From assembly GCA_946402905.1 (NCBI GenBank), contig CAMIYC010000009.1, forward strand, positions 27,401-91,400: a stretch of 64,000 nucleotides of DNA, read 5' to 3'. The position numbers were made by a program, and so were the translations under genes. This document shows, in pieces, positions 8,879-17,700 of this stretch. A model generated the notes under the pieces. It did no database searches. It was not told the origin of the DNA and worked only from the letters and a program-made list of their open reading frames with translations. The DNA comes from an uncultured Prevotellaceae bacterium (GTDB lineage Bacteria > Bacteroidota > Bacteroidia > Bacteroidales > Bacteroidaceae). Within the stretch, counting starts at the first letter, position 1, and every line of letters starts with the position of its first letter.

Positions 8879-11800
8879 TTACTTGACCTCGGAGATAATC
8901 ACCGAACGGCTCATCTGAGGATCGTTGAAGTAGAGATTGCCTACACCACCCTTTGAGTCGAGCACGAGGCTGCTTGCGGGCACACCGTATTCTTTGATCA
9001 GCATGTCGTAGACATTCTTAGCACGGTTTTCGGCCAGCCACTCGTTGCGCTCTGTAGTACCGGTGGCCTTGTCGGCATAACCCATCACATTGTACTTCTT
9101 GCCGGGATTCTGCTTGATCATCTGGGCGATGGTGCTCAGGTTGACGCGCTCACGGTTGACAATGTCGGTCTTGTTGATCTCGAAGTTGACAAAATAGGGA
9201 TATGTCACTACTTTCTCATCAACGATTGTCTTCGTTGTAGGAGCAGGCTGGTTCTTCAGGCGGTCGTTCTCTGCGCGGAGTTTGTTAATCTCACCATTGA
9301 GGCGGTCTACCTCAGCATTGTCTGTCACATATACAGTATTTGTCACAGGAGCAGCAACAGCGGGGGCAGCTTTCTTCACGTTCTTGTCACGGAACTTGAT
9401 ATTCACACCCACCATATAAGTGCGAGGCTGTGGATAGTTACCGACATCGACACCTGTCACCCAAGGCTCGTTTCCATTCAGGGCTGTACCATTTTCTGGA
9501 TCCATACCTTTGTATTTGGTGATGGTAAACAGATTCTGAGCAGCAAAGTAAAGGCGAAGCTGTTCGAATGGGGAATTCTTGAGGATAGTGGCGAAATCAT
9601 AGCCCAATGTGAGGTTCTGCAAACGGAAGTAGCCGGCATCTTCAACATAAAGGTCGGAGATCGACTGCCAGTTCACACCACGGTTCATGGCAGCAAGCAG
9701 AGGATATTTGTCGGAAGTACCCTCACCTACCCAGTAGTCATACACTTCTGTTGTATAGTTCTCATACTCGCCATCGGTAAACTTACGATAGGAACGTGCC
9801 ACCTGCTGTCCGAGAGCAGCATAACCTGTCACATTGATATCGAAACCTTTGTAGCTTGCACCAAGAGTGAGACCCATCGTGATGTCTGGGTTTGGATTAC
9901 CCAGGTCGGTCTTGTCATTATCATTGACGACACCATCGCCATTGACATCTACAAATTTGAGATCGCCCACTTTCAAGCTCTCACCTTGATGTGAGTTGGC
10001 TGGGTTGCCGTCTTTGAGTGTAGAGATATAAGCGGCCAGATCGGCAGCATTCTGGATAGGACCAGCAGTCTTGTAACCCCAGAAATATCCGATAGGATGA
10101 CCTTCCTCAAAACGAGCCATGTAGCCAGTACCCTGTGCAAGGAGGTCGTTTCCACCTGGGTTATATTTCTGCGAACCCTTCACCTCAGTCACCTCATTCT
10201 TATTGTATGCAATGTTGTAGCCAATGTTGTATTGGAAATCACCAATATTGTCACGCCAGTTCAAGGCAACCTCAATACCTTTATTCTCTACAGTACCTGC
10301 ATTGGCCAACTGTGTGTCAAAACCTGTAGTCGGCGACACAGGAACAGACACGAGCAAGTCCTTGGTTGTTTTCTTATACCAGTCGAAAGTCAAAGCGAGT
10401 TTGCCCCTTAAGAAACGTGCATCGAAGCCCAAGTCGAGCTGCTCAGATGTTTCCCAAGTGAGTTCCTCATTCTTAAGACGTGTAAGAGAAGCACCTCTGG
10501 TAGGAGAATCTTTCGTATTTCCAAATGAATACATGCTATAGGCATCGAATCCGAAGGCAGCCTCATACTGGAATGGGTTGATACGGTTATTACCATTCTG
10601 TCCCCAACCGGCACGCAGTTTCAAGAAGTCAAGCCAAGAAGAGTTCTCCAGGAATTTCTCATTGGAGACCACCCAACCTGCAGAGAATGAGGGGAAATAA
10701 CCCCAACGATGGCCAGGAGCGAAGACAGAAGAACCATCTGCACGTATAATAGCGGTGAACATATATTTCTCTGCATAGTCATAATTCAAACGTCCGAAGT
10801 AGGAAAGTCCGCGGGTGTCACTATAGGGAGATCCACTGACAGAGGCAGAATTGTTGTTCTTCATCAAGCTCATATATGCATGAGCCAGGTCGCCCACGAT
10901 GGCATCAGAGGCAGTGGCATTGAGTGTGAATCCATTATTAGGACGGCTCTCGCTATACTCCATACCAGCCAAGACATCAAAATGATTTTCTGCAAGATCA
11001 AACTTGTAATTCAGTGTATGGGTGTTTCCCCAACCCCATCCGAGGCCTACTTGATTGGTAGCCTGATCTGTGGGGCGCATATCGCCCTGGTCATTCAGGT
11101 GATAGGAGGGTAAATAAGCACGCCAGCTCCAAGAACTTTGGTTATAATTCACCTGTCCGCGATATACAAGACCCTTCATAGGGGAGATCTCCACATATCC
11201 CACGGCATTCAGGCCATAACTCTTGCTCTTGTTGTTGGCACTCTGGCTATTGACAAGAGAGGCTATAGGGTTGGAAGCATAGGATGTATAATTAAACATA
11301 CCCATGCTCTTCAGGTCATTATAGCCAAAATAATCGCCATTGCTATTGTAGATAGGAATTAAAGGATTGGCACGCAGCATATTGGAAAGTGCATTTGAAT
11401 ACTGATTGCCAATCTGAATACCTTGATTCTGCTTGTGGCTGTAATAGAGGTTCTCTCCTACCTTGATGATATCACGTCCATTGCTGTTGCGATAGATCAC
11501 ATGCTCAGAGTTAAGACGGACGGTAAGACGACGATAGTCTGACTTGGCAACACCGCCAAACACACCATCCTGATACTGATAGCCTGTACCAAAAGAGAAA
11601 GTGCTACGGTCACTACCACCGGAGATATTCAAGGAATGGCTGGTGGTGACAGCGTTTTTATTACGAATAGCCTCTACCCAGTCTGTGCCCGGGTTGCTGC
11701 CATTCCGATAGGCCTCAAGCAAAGCCTCCTGTCCCTGGAAATACTGTGACCAGTCGCGAAGCGACTCACCTGTATTGAAACGTACGAGGTCCATCACTTC

Positions 11801-12619
11801 CATATACTGCTTGGCTGTCAGCATCTGTGGCAGGCGATAGATATTAGACCATCCCAGATTTCCATCATAATTGATAGATACACTGCCTTCCTTGCCCTGC
11901 TTGGTAGTAACCAGAATCACACCATTACCACCTGCCGAACCATAGATAGCACATGAGGCAGCATCTTTCAGCACGTCGATGCGCTCAATATCTGCGGGGT
12001 TCAGGTTGTTGATATCACCACCTGCTACACCATCGATGACATAGAGAGGCTTCGTATCGCCATTGGTACCGGCACCACGGATGGCAATCTTAAAACCGTC
12101 GCCCGGCTGTCCGGAATTAGCCTGGATGGATACACCCGGACTCTGACTCTGCAAGGCACCGAGCACCTGAGTAGTGTTCAGCTTTGTGATGTCCTCACCT
12201 TTCACCTCAACGGTGGCACCGGTGACGAGCTTTTTCTTCTGAACACCATAACCCACGACCACTACCTCGTCGAGCACATCGCTGTCCTCTGCGAGGAGGA
12301 TGGAGAAGGATGACTGGTTGCCCACCACGATCTCCTGGGTCTTGTAGCCAATGTAGGTAATCACAAGTGTAGCGCCTGGCTGCACGTCGAGAGAGAAGTT
12401 ACCGTCAAAATCGGTAACTGTACCGTTGCTGGTGCCTTTCTCCATGATGGTGGCTCCGATCACCGGGCCAGCTGCGTCATTGACGACACCACTCACCTTC
12501 TTTGTCTGCTGAACCGCTGCTGCGGCCACATTAGACGATGATGCGTAAGCGGGAGCTATACACCCCACACCTATGCAAGCGCCCATAAGCAGCACTGTTT
12601 TTCTGAAATTCAAATTCAT
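8879..12619 (-). CDS. SusC/RagA-type TonB-dependent receptor with a C-terminal coiled coil and OmpA-like domain fused after the barrel
   Basis: CarboxypepD_reg-like N-terminus, plug (LYVIDGVAGGDINNLNPADIERIDVLKDAASCAIYGSAGGNGVILVTTK), barrel end TYMVGVNIKF, then VDRLNGEINKLRAENDRLKN and VNFEINKTDIVN...GYADKATGTTERNEWLAENRAKNVYDML. Confidence 0.95.
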   Translation of the reverse strand: MNLNFRKTVLLMGACIGVGCIAPAYASSSNVAAAAVQQTKKVSGVVNDAAGPVIGATIMEKGTSNGTVTDFDGNFSLDVQPGATLVITYIGYKTQEIVVGNQSSFSILLAEDSDVLDEVVVVGYGVQKKKLVTGATVEVKGEDITKLNTTQVLGALQSQSPGVSIQANSGQPGDGFKIAIRGAGTNGDTKPLYVIDGVAGGDINNLNPADIERIDVLKDAASCAIYGSAGGNGVILVTTKQGKEGSVSINYDGNLGWSNIYRLPQMLTAKQYMEVMDLVRFNTGESLRDWSQYFQGQEALLEAYRNGSNPGTDWVEAIRNKNAVTTSHSLNISGGSDRSTFSFGTGYQYQDGVFGGVAKSDYRRLTVRLNSEHVIYRNSNGRDIIKVGENLYYSHKQNQGIQIGNQYSNALSNMLRANPLIPIYNSNGDYFGYNDLKSMGMFNYTSYASNPIASLVNSQSANNKSKSYGLNAVGYVEISPMKGLVYRGQVNYNQSSWSWRAYLPSYHLNDQGDMRPTDQATNQVGLGWGWGNTHTLNYKFDLAENHFDVLAGMEYSESRPNNGFTLNATASDAIVGDLAHAYMSLMKNNNSASVSGSPYSDTRGLSYFGRLNYDYAEKYMFTAIIRADGSSVFAPGHRWGYFPSFSAGWVVSNEKFLENSSWLDFLKLRAGWGQNGNNRINPFQYEAAFGFDAYSMYSFGNTKDSPTRGASLTRLKNEELTWETSEQLDLGFDARFLRGKLALTFDWYKKTTKDLLVSVPVSPTTGFDTQLANAGTVENKGIEVALNWRDNIGDFQYNIGYNIAYNKNEVTEVKGSQKYNPGGNDLLAQGTGYMARFEEGHPIGYFWGYKTAGPIQNAADLAAYISTLKDGNPANSHQGESLKVGDLKFVDVNGDGVVNDNDKTDLGNPNPDITMGLTLGASYKGFDINVTGYAALGQQVARSYRKFTDGEYENYTTEVYDYWVGEGTSDKYPLLAAMNRGVNWQSISDLYVEDAGYFRLQNLTLGYDFATILKNSPFEQLRLYFAAQNLFTITKYKGMDPENGTALNGNEPWVTGVDVGNYPQPRTYMVGVNIKFRDKNVKKAAPAVAAPVTNTVYVTDNAEVDRLNGEINKLRAENDRLKNQPAPTTKTIVDEKVVTYPYFVNFEINKTDIVNRERVNLSTIAQMIKQNPGKKYNVMGYADKATGTTERNEWLAENRAKNVYDMLIKEYGVPASSLVLDSKGGVGNLYFNDPQMSRSVIISEVK

Positions 12620-12963
12620 ACTTAAGTATATTAGGTTAAATATAGAAAAAATTCTACGTAATTTTATAGGTTTATTATGATATATATCACATATATACAG
12701 GCTGTAATTACATTTCCGTGCAAAGGTAAATTAAAATTCACCAAAACTATAATACTTTTTTGACAATTATTGATACTTTCGTAAAAAAATCTAAAAAAAT
12801 CGCCTCTTTATGTCAAAAAAGTATTGAAAGCACGCCATTTTGACACTTTCGTGTAAACTATACACTTATTTTTACAAACAATATCTCACAACTTGCACAT
12901 TTTGGGCAGAGCCCCAAATTAGGCGGCGTTTCGGAAATAAAAACAAAAACATTTGGTTTTTGT

Positions 12964-12994
12964 TTTGTATTTCTCTCAACTTGCACTAATTTTG
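12964..12994 (+). promoter_or_regulatory. Bacteroidota sigma-ABfr-type promoter
   Basis: TTTG-N19-TAATTTTG ending 5 nt before the ATG at 13000. Confidence 0.75.
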
Positions 12995-12999
12995 CAGAC

Positions 13000-13605
13000 A
13001 TGAATAAGTATACACAAGCGGTCATCCTCTCGGCATCGACCCTGAGAATGCTTCCACACATCGCACTGTATCTCGCACACCGGAAAGAAATCGACCCCGA
13101 CTTGCTCAAAGTGCAGGACCAAAAGGCGACGGTAGGCAATTTCATCAAGGCATGCACACGGGAGAAAGTGTTCCGCAACCTATTCTATTACAGGATGGGC
13201 GACTACCGGTCGGCTCTCATCAAATGGCTGCTGCCACCCGAGCCGACCCTCAACATCTGGTGTCCCTCCATCGGCCCCGGTGCGCACTTCGAGCACAACT
13301 ATGCCACCTACCTCAACGCTGAGCGCATCGGAAGTGACTTCTACTGCCTGCAGCTCGTCACGCTGGGCAACGGAAAAGGCGGACGCCCCACCATCGGCCA
13401 CCATGTGAGCATCTACACCGGGGCCATGGTCTTCGGCGGTGTCACCATCGGCGACCATGTCACCATCGGCGCCGGCACACTGGTCAACAAGGATGTGCCG
13501 GCACACTGCACGGTGGTGGGCAATCCGGCTCAGATCATCAAAAAAGACGGCAAAAGACTCGACACCCCCATTCCCCTCTCTTCCACAGCCCGGCAAGACG
13601 CATGA
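13000..13605 (+). CDS. Serine acetyltransferase-like hexapeptide acyltransferase
   Basis: Left-handed beta-helix hexapeptides: IGHHVSIYTGAMVFGGVTIGDHVTIGAGTLVNKDVPAHCTVVGNPAQII. Confidence 0.85.
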   Translation: MNKYTQAVILSASTLRMLPHIALYLAHRKEIDPDLLKVQDQKATVGNFIKACTREKVFRNLFYYRMGDYRSALIKWLLPPEPTLNIWCPSIGPGAHFEHNYATYLNAERIGSDFYCLQLVTLGNGKGGRPTIGHHVSIYTGAMVFGGVTIGDHVTIGAGTLVNKDVPAHCTVVGNPAQIIKKDGKRLDTPIPLSSTARQDA

Positions 13606-15047
13606 CCACCCTGAAAGAAAAAACGGCCAAAGGCCTCCTCTGGGGAGGCGTGAGCAACGGCATACAGCAGTTGCTCAACGCTGCCATCGGCATATTCCTG
13701 GCCCGCCGTCTCACGCAGGACGACTACGGCATGGTGGGCATGCTCGCCATCTTCACCGCCATAGGCACCTCGCTGCAAGAGGGCGGCTTCATCGGTGCCC
13801 TCAACAAGCGTAAAGACGCCACCTACAACGACTTCAACGCCGTGTTCTGGACCAGTGTCGGCATCAGTACCAGCATCTATGCGCTGCTCTTCGCCGGAGC
13901 ACCTCTCATCGCCCGCTTTTACGGTATAGACGAGCTCACACCGCTGGCCCGCTATATCTTCCTCAGTTTTGTCATCTCCAGCCTCAGCACAGCGCCAAGG
14001 GCATACCTCTTCCGCAACATGATGGTGCGAGAGACCTCCATCATGACCATCACCAGCCTTGCCGTGTCGGGAGTAGTGGCCATTTGGATGGCCTATGAGG
14101 GCATGGCCTACTGGGGCATCGCCACGCAAAACGTGGTGTATATCACCTTGATCGCGGCCCAGAGCTTCTACTTCGCCAAATGGAGGCCCTCACTCAAGGT
14201 AGACTTCACGCCGATACGTGAAATGATCGGATTCAGCAGCCGTCTCATCCTCACCAATGTCTTCAATATCATCAACCAAAACATCTTCTCCGTAATCCTC
14301 GGCAAGATGTACACCCCCAAAGTGGTAGGCGACTATACCCAGGCCAACAAATGGACCACCATGGGATCGTCGCTCATCTCCAACATGATCTATGGCGTAG
14401 CACAGCCCGTCTTCACCAAAGTAGAGGAAGACCACGACCGCCAGAAAACAGTTTTCCGCAAACTGCTGCGCTTTACGGCGTTCGTATGCTTCCCGCTCAT
14501 GCTGGGCCTGGCACTGACTGCGAGAGAATTTATCGTCATACTCATCACCGACAAGTGGATAGAGAGTGCCGGCATCATGCAGGTGCTCTGTGTGGCAGGG
14601 GCATTCCTGCCCATCACCACCCTCTTCTCCAACCTCATCATCAGCCGCGGCCATTCGTCTACCTATATGTGGTGCACCGTCTCACTGTGTCTGACACAGA
14701 CCATCATCGCCATCGTCATGGCACACTGGGGAATCTATGCCATGGTAGTGGCATGGACCATCGTCAATATCGCATGGACAGGGGTGTGGCTCCGACTCTC
14801 ACAGCGGGAGATAGCCCTGCGGGCACATGAGTTTGTCAAAGACATCTCACCTTATTTATTATTATCAACAGCGCTGTGTGTTGGTGCTCACTTCGCCACC
14901 GACGGCATCGCCAACCTCTATCTGCGCTTCGCTGCCAAGATCGTCATCGTCGCCCTGTGCTACATCGGCATACTATGGCTTCTCGGAAGCAACATACTGA
15001 AAGAAAGCGTAGACTACCTGAAACCCCAAAAGACCCAAAAACCTTGA
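13602..15047 (+). CDS. Lipopolysaccharide/oligosaccharide flippase (Wzx-like, MOP superfamily)
   Basis: 481-aa multi-pass protein, N-terminus KTAKGLLWGGVSNGIQQLLNAAIGIFLARRLTQDDYGMVGMLAIF; overlaps the upstream stop. Confidence 0.9.
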   Translation: MTTLKEKTAKGLLWGGVSNGIQQLLNAAIGIFLARRLTQDDYGMVGMLAIFTAIGTSLQEGGFIGALNKRKDATYNDFNAVFWTSVGISTSIYALLFAGAPLIARFYGIDELTPLARYIFLSFVISSLSTAPRAYLFRNMMVRETSIMTITSLAVSGVVAIWMAYEGMAYWGIATQNVVYITLIAAQSFYFAKWRPSLKVDFTPIREMIGFSSRLILTNVFNIINQNIFSVILGKMYTPKVVGDYTQANKWTTMGSSLISNMIYGVAQPVFTKVEEDHDRQKTVFRKLLRFTAFVCFPLMLGLALTAREFIVILITDKWIESAGIMQVLCVAGAFLPITTLFSNLIISRGHSSTYMWCTVSLCLTQTIIAIVMAHWGIYAMVVAWTIVNIAWTGVWLRLSQREIALRAHEFVKDISPYLLLSTALCVGAHFATDGIANLYLRFAAKIVIVALCYIGILWLLGSNILKESVDYLKPQKTQKP

Positions 15048-15069
15048 AATTCATCCCTTCATCCATCAA

Positions 15070-15891
15070 ATGACATCCAATCCGTATATAGAGACCTACA
15101 AAGCCACCCACCTGAGGGAATGCCAGCTACGGCAGCTGGAGATCCTCCAGGTGATCGACCGCATCTGCCAGAAACACCAGATACCCTACTGGCTCGACGG
15201 CGGCACACTGCTCGGGGCCGTGCGCCACGGTGGATTCATCCCCTGGGACGACGACATCGACATCGCCATGCGCCTCGAAGACATGCGTCGCTTTGAACAG
15301 GTGGCGCCCCAAGAGCTTCCCGCACATCTCTTCCTGCAATCGCCCCGTACAGAACCCGACAGCAAGGAGCCCATCGTCAAAGTGCGCGACCTCAACTCCT
15401 TCTACGTCGAGCCGGGAGACGATTTCTCAGCCCATTATCAAAAGGGTATCTACGTGGATATTTTCCCATTTATCGACTATCCCACCGTGCCCAAGTCCTT
15501 CGCCAAGAAAATGGGACTGGCCGTCTCCAAAAGCTACTCCATCCTGCACAAGCCCCACCACTATTCCCTGCGGGCCACTGCCGAATGGTTCTGGTTCGGA
15601 GCCAAATATCTCATCGCACGCGCGGCTTGGGCCGTGGCCTTCGCCGTCAGACCCAGAGACACCTATATCTCCAACATCCTTATCAACAACGGCTACGGCA
15701 TCATGCACCGACAGGACAGCTTGTTTCCGCTGTCGACCATCCAATTCGAAGGACTCGCATTCAGCGCTCCCCGCAATCCCTATGCCTATCTCACCGACCT
15801 CTACCGCAACTACATGGACATCCCACCCGTGGAAAAACGGAAGATACACTCCGTGATCTTCATCACACCCCTCACGACACCAACACCCTGA
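15070..15891 (+). CDS. LicD family phosphotransferase
   Basis: Motif IPYWLDGGTLLGAVRHGGFIPWDDDIDIAM. Confidence 0.9.
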   Translation: MTSNPYIETYKATHLRECQLRQLEILQVIDRICQKHQIPYWLDGGTLLGAVRHGGFIPWDDDIDIAMRLEDMRRFEQVAPQELPAHLFLQSPRTEPDSKEPIVKVRDLNSFYVEPGDDFSAHYQKGIYVDIFPFIDYPTVPKSFAKKMGLAVSKSYSILHKPHHYSLRATAEWFWFGAKYLIARAAWAVAFAVRPRDTYISNILINNGYGIMHRQDSLFPLSTIQFEGLAFSAPRNPYAYLTDLYRNYMDIPPVEKRKIHSVIFITPLTTPTP

Positions 15892-15908
15892 AACCACAGC
15901 ATCCATAT

Positions 15909-16937
15909 ATGACTCCTATGCTACCACCCTCAAAAATAGACGTTTCCGTACTCATCTTGTTTTTCAACCGCCCCGACCATCTCGCAGAGGTGTTTGCCGA
16001 AGTGAGAAAAGCACGGCCGGCACGGCTCTTCCTCTATCAGGACGGACCGCGCGGCGAGCGCGACATGCCCGGCATTATAGCCTGCCGGAAAGTGGTGGAA
16101 AATATTGACTGGCAGTGTGAGGTGCACCGCAAATACCAGGAGCGCAACTACGGATGCGACCCGTCGGAATACCTGTCGCAGAAATGGGCCTTCTCCGTCA
16201 CCGACAAATGCATCGTGCTCGAGGACGACGACGTGCCGTCGCAGTCGTTCTTCCCCTTTTGCAAGGAGATGCTCGACCGCTATGAGCACGACGAGCGCAT
16301 CTCGATGATCTCGGGATTCAACGAAGACGAGGTGTCGCCCGGCGTGCCCGACAGCTATTTCTTCACCTCGGTCTTCGCCATCTGGGGATGGGCCTCCTGG
16401 CGACGTGTCATCGACAGGTGGGAGGGCGACTACGCCTTCCTCGACAATCCATACCACACACACCTGCTGGAGACCATCGTCAAGCGGCGGAAATACCGCT
16501 CCGACTTCATGCGGATGTGCCGGCAGCACCGTGACAGCGGAAAAGAATACTACGAAAGCATTTTCTGGGCGAGCAACCTGCTGAACTCCTCGCTGGCCAT
16601 CATGCCCACCAAAAACATGATCAACAATTTGGGACTGTCAGCCGACAGCACGCACTTCTCGGGCAGCATCAAGACTACCCCCAAGGCATACCGCAAGATT
16701 TTCACCATGCGGCGCCATGAGATAGACTTTCCGCTCCGCCATCCCAAATATGTGATTGAAAACACCGACTACAAAGAGCGACTGTATAAGACCAACGCTT
16801 GGGGGCATCCATGGATCAAGGCCTCCCGATCACTCGAAGAGTTGTGGCTCAACCTGCGCTACGGGCAATTCAAAAACATCCGCGACTCTTTCATCCGGCG
16901 CCTCAACAAATGGACAGGAAAAGACAAACACCGGTAA
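15909..16937 (+). CDS. Glycosyltransferase
   Basis: ORF 15585..16937 with start trimmed to MTPMLPPSKIDVSVLILFFNRPDHL; VLEDDDVPS (DXD-like) motif. Confidence 0.8.
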   Translation: MTPMLPPSKIDVSVLILFFNRPDHLAEVFAEVRKARPARLFLYQDGPRGERDMPGIIACRKVVENIDWQCEVHRKYQERNYGCDPSEYLSQKWAFSVTDKCIVLEDDDVPSQSFFPFCKEMLDRYEHDERISMISGFNEDEVSPGVPDSYFFTSVFAIWGWASWRRVIDRWEGDYAFLDNPYHTHLLETIVKRRKYRSDFMRMCRQHRDSGKEYYESIFWASNLLNSSLAIMPTKNMINNLGLSADSTHFSGSIKTTPKAYRKIFTMRRHEIDFPLRHPKYVIENTDYKERLYKTNAWGHPWIKASRSLEELWLNLRYGQFKNIRDSFIRRLNKWTGKDKHR

Positions 16938-16938
16938 A

Positions 16939-17520
16939 TCACTTCAAAAACTCACCATACCATTTCTTTGCCAGGGAGATGATGGCCGGCGGCACCATGC
17001 CTTCGACAGACAGGCCGTCATGGATACGCTGACGGATCTCGGTGCTGCTCACATTGATGAGACGGGTGCGCAACAGACGTACATTTGCCGGCAGCGACCG
17101 GCGGTCGATCTTCGAGCCCTTGCGGGGATAGATCGCTATCTCGTATGCGGCGAGTATCTTGTCGTGCTCATACCAATGGGCAAAGCGCTCCCAGTTGTCG
17201 CCGCCTATCAACAGCGTGAACCGCCTGTCGGGGAAAGCAGCCGACAGGGCTTGCAGCGTATTCCAGGTATAAGAGGGCTTAGGAAGATGAAACTCAAAGT
17301 CTGACGCCACCAGTCCGGGATGCCCTTCCAGGGCCATCCGCACCAGTTCCAGCCGTTTGTCATCCTCCAATAAGTCGCATTCATTTTTCCACGGATTTTG
17401 AGGCGTGACAAGAAACCATACCTCATCGAGTCCTGCCTCCTTCAGAATCCTGGAGGCCAGGGCCACATGCCCGTTGTGTATGGGGTTGAAACTACCGCCG
17501 AATATCCCAGTTTTTATCAT
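16939..17520 (-). CDS. nadD: Nicotinate-nucleotide adenylyltransferase
   Basis: MIKTGIFGGSFNPIHNGHVALA nucleotidyltransferase signature; VSSTEIRQRI near the C-terminus. Confidence 0.93.
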   Translation of the reverse strand: MIKTGIFGGSFNPIHNGHVALASRILKEAGLDEVWFLVTPQNPWKNECDLLEDDKRLELVRMALEGHPGLVASDFEFHLPKPSYTWNTLQALSAAFPDRRFTLLIGGDNWERFAHWYEHDKILAAYEIAIYPRKGSKIDRRSLPANVRLLRTRLINVSSTEIRQRIHDGLSVEGMVPPAIISLAKKWYGEFLK

Positions 17521-17521
17521 A

Positions 17522-17625
17522 AGGTGGAAAGGTCGAAAGGTGGTAAGGTGGAAAGGTGGAAAGGTGGAAAGGTAGTAAGGTCATGAGGTGATAAGGTGGA
17601 AAGGTAGTAAGGCCAAAAGGTGAAT
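17522..17625. repeat. 8-bp minisatellite, consensus AGGTGGAA, ~13 units
   Basis: Read directly: aggtggaa aggtcgaa aggtggta aggtggaa aggtggaa aggtggaa aggtagta aggtcatg aggtgata aggtggaa aggtagta aggccaaa aggtgaat. Confidence 0.9.
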
Positions 17626-17640
17626 GTCCCCGGGCTCTCG

Positions 17641-17678
17641 ATCCCCTCCCCTTTGGGGAGGGATAGGGAGGGGTTTCA
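17641..17678. repeat. Dispersed G-rich palindromic repeat, single copy downstream of gmk
   Basis: atcccctcccctttggggagggatagggaggggtttc; same unit as 18821-18935 and, inverted, 24403-24440. Confidence 0.85.
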
Positions 17679-17700
17679 GGGAGGGATTTAGTGACGGTTT

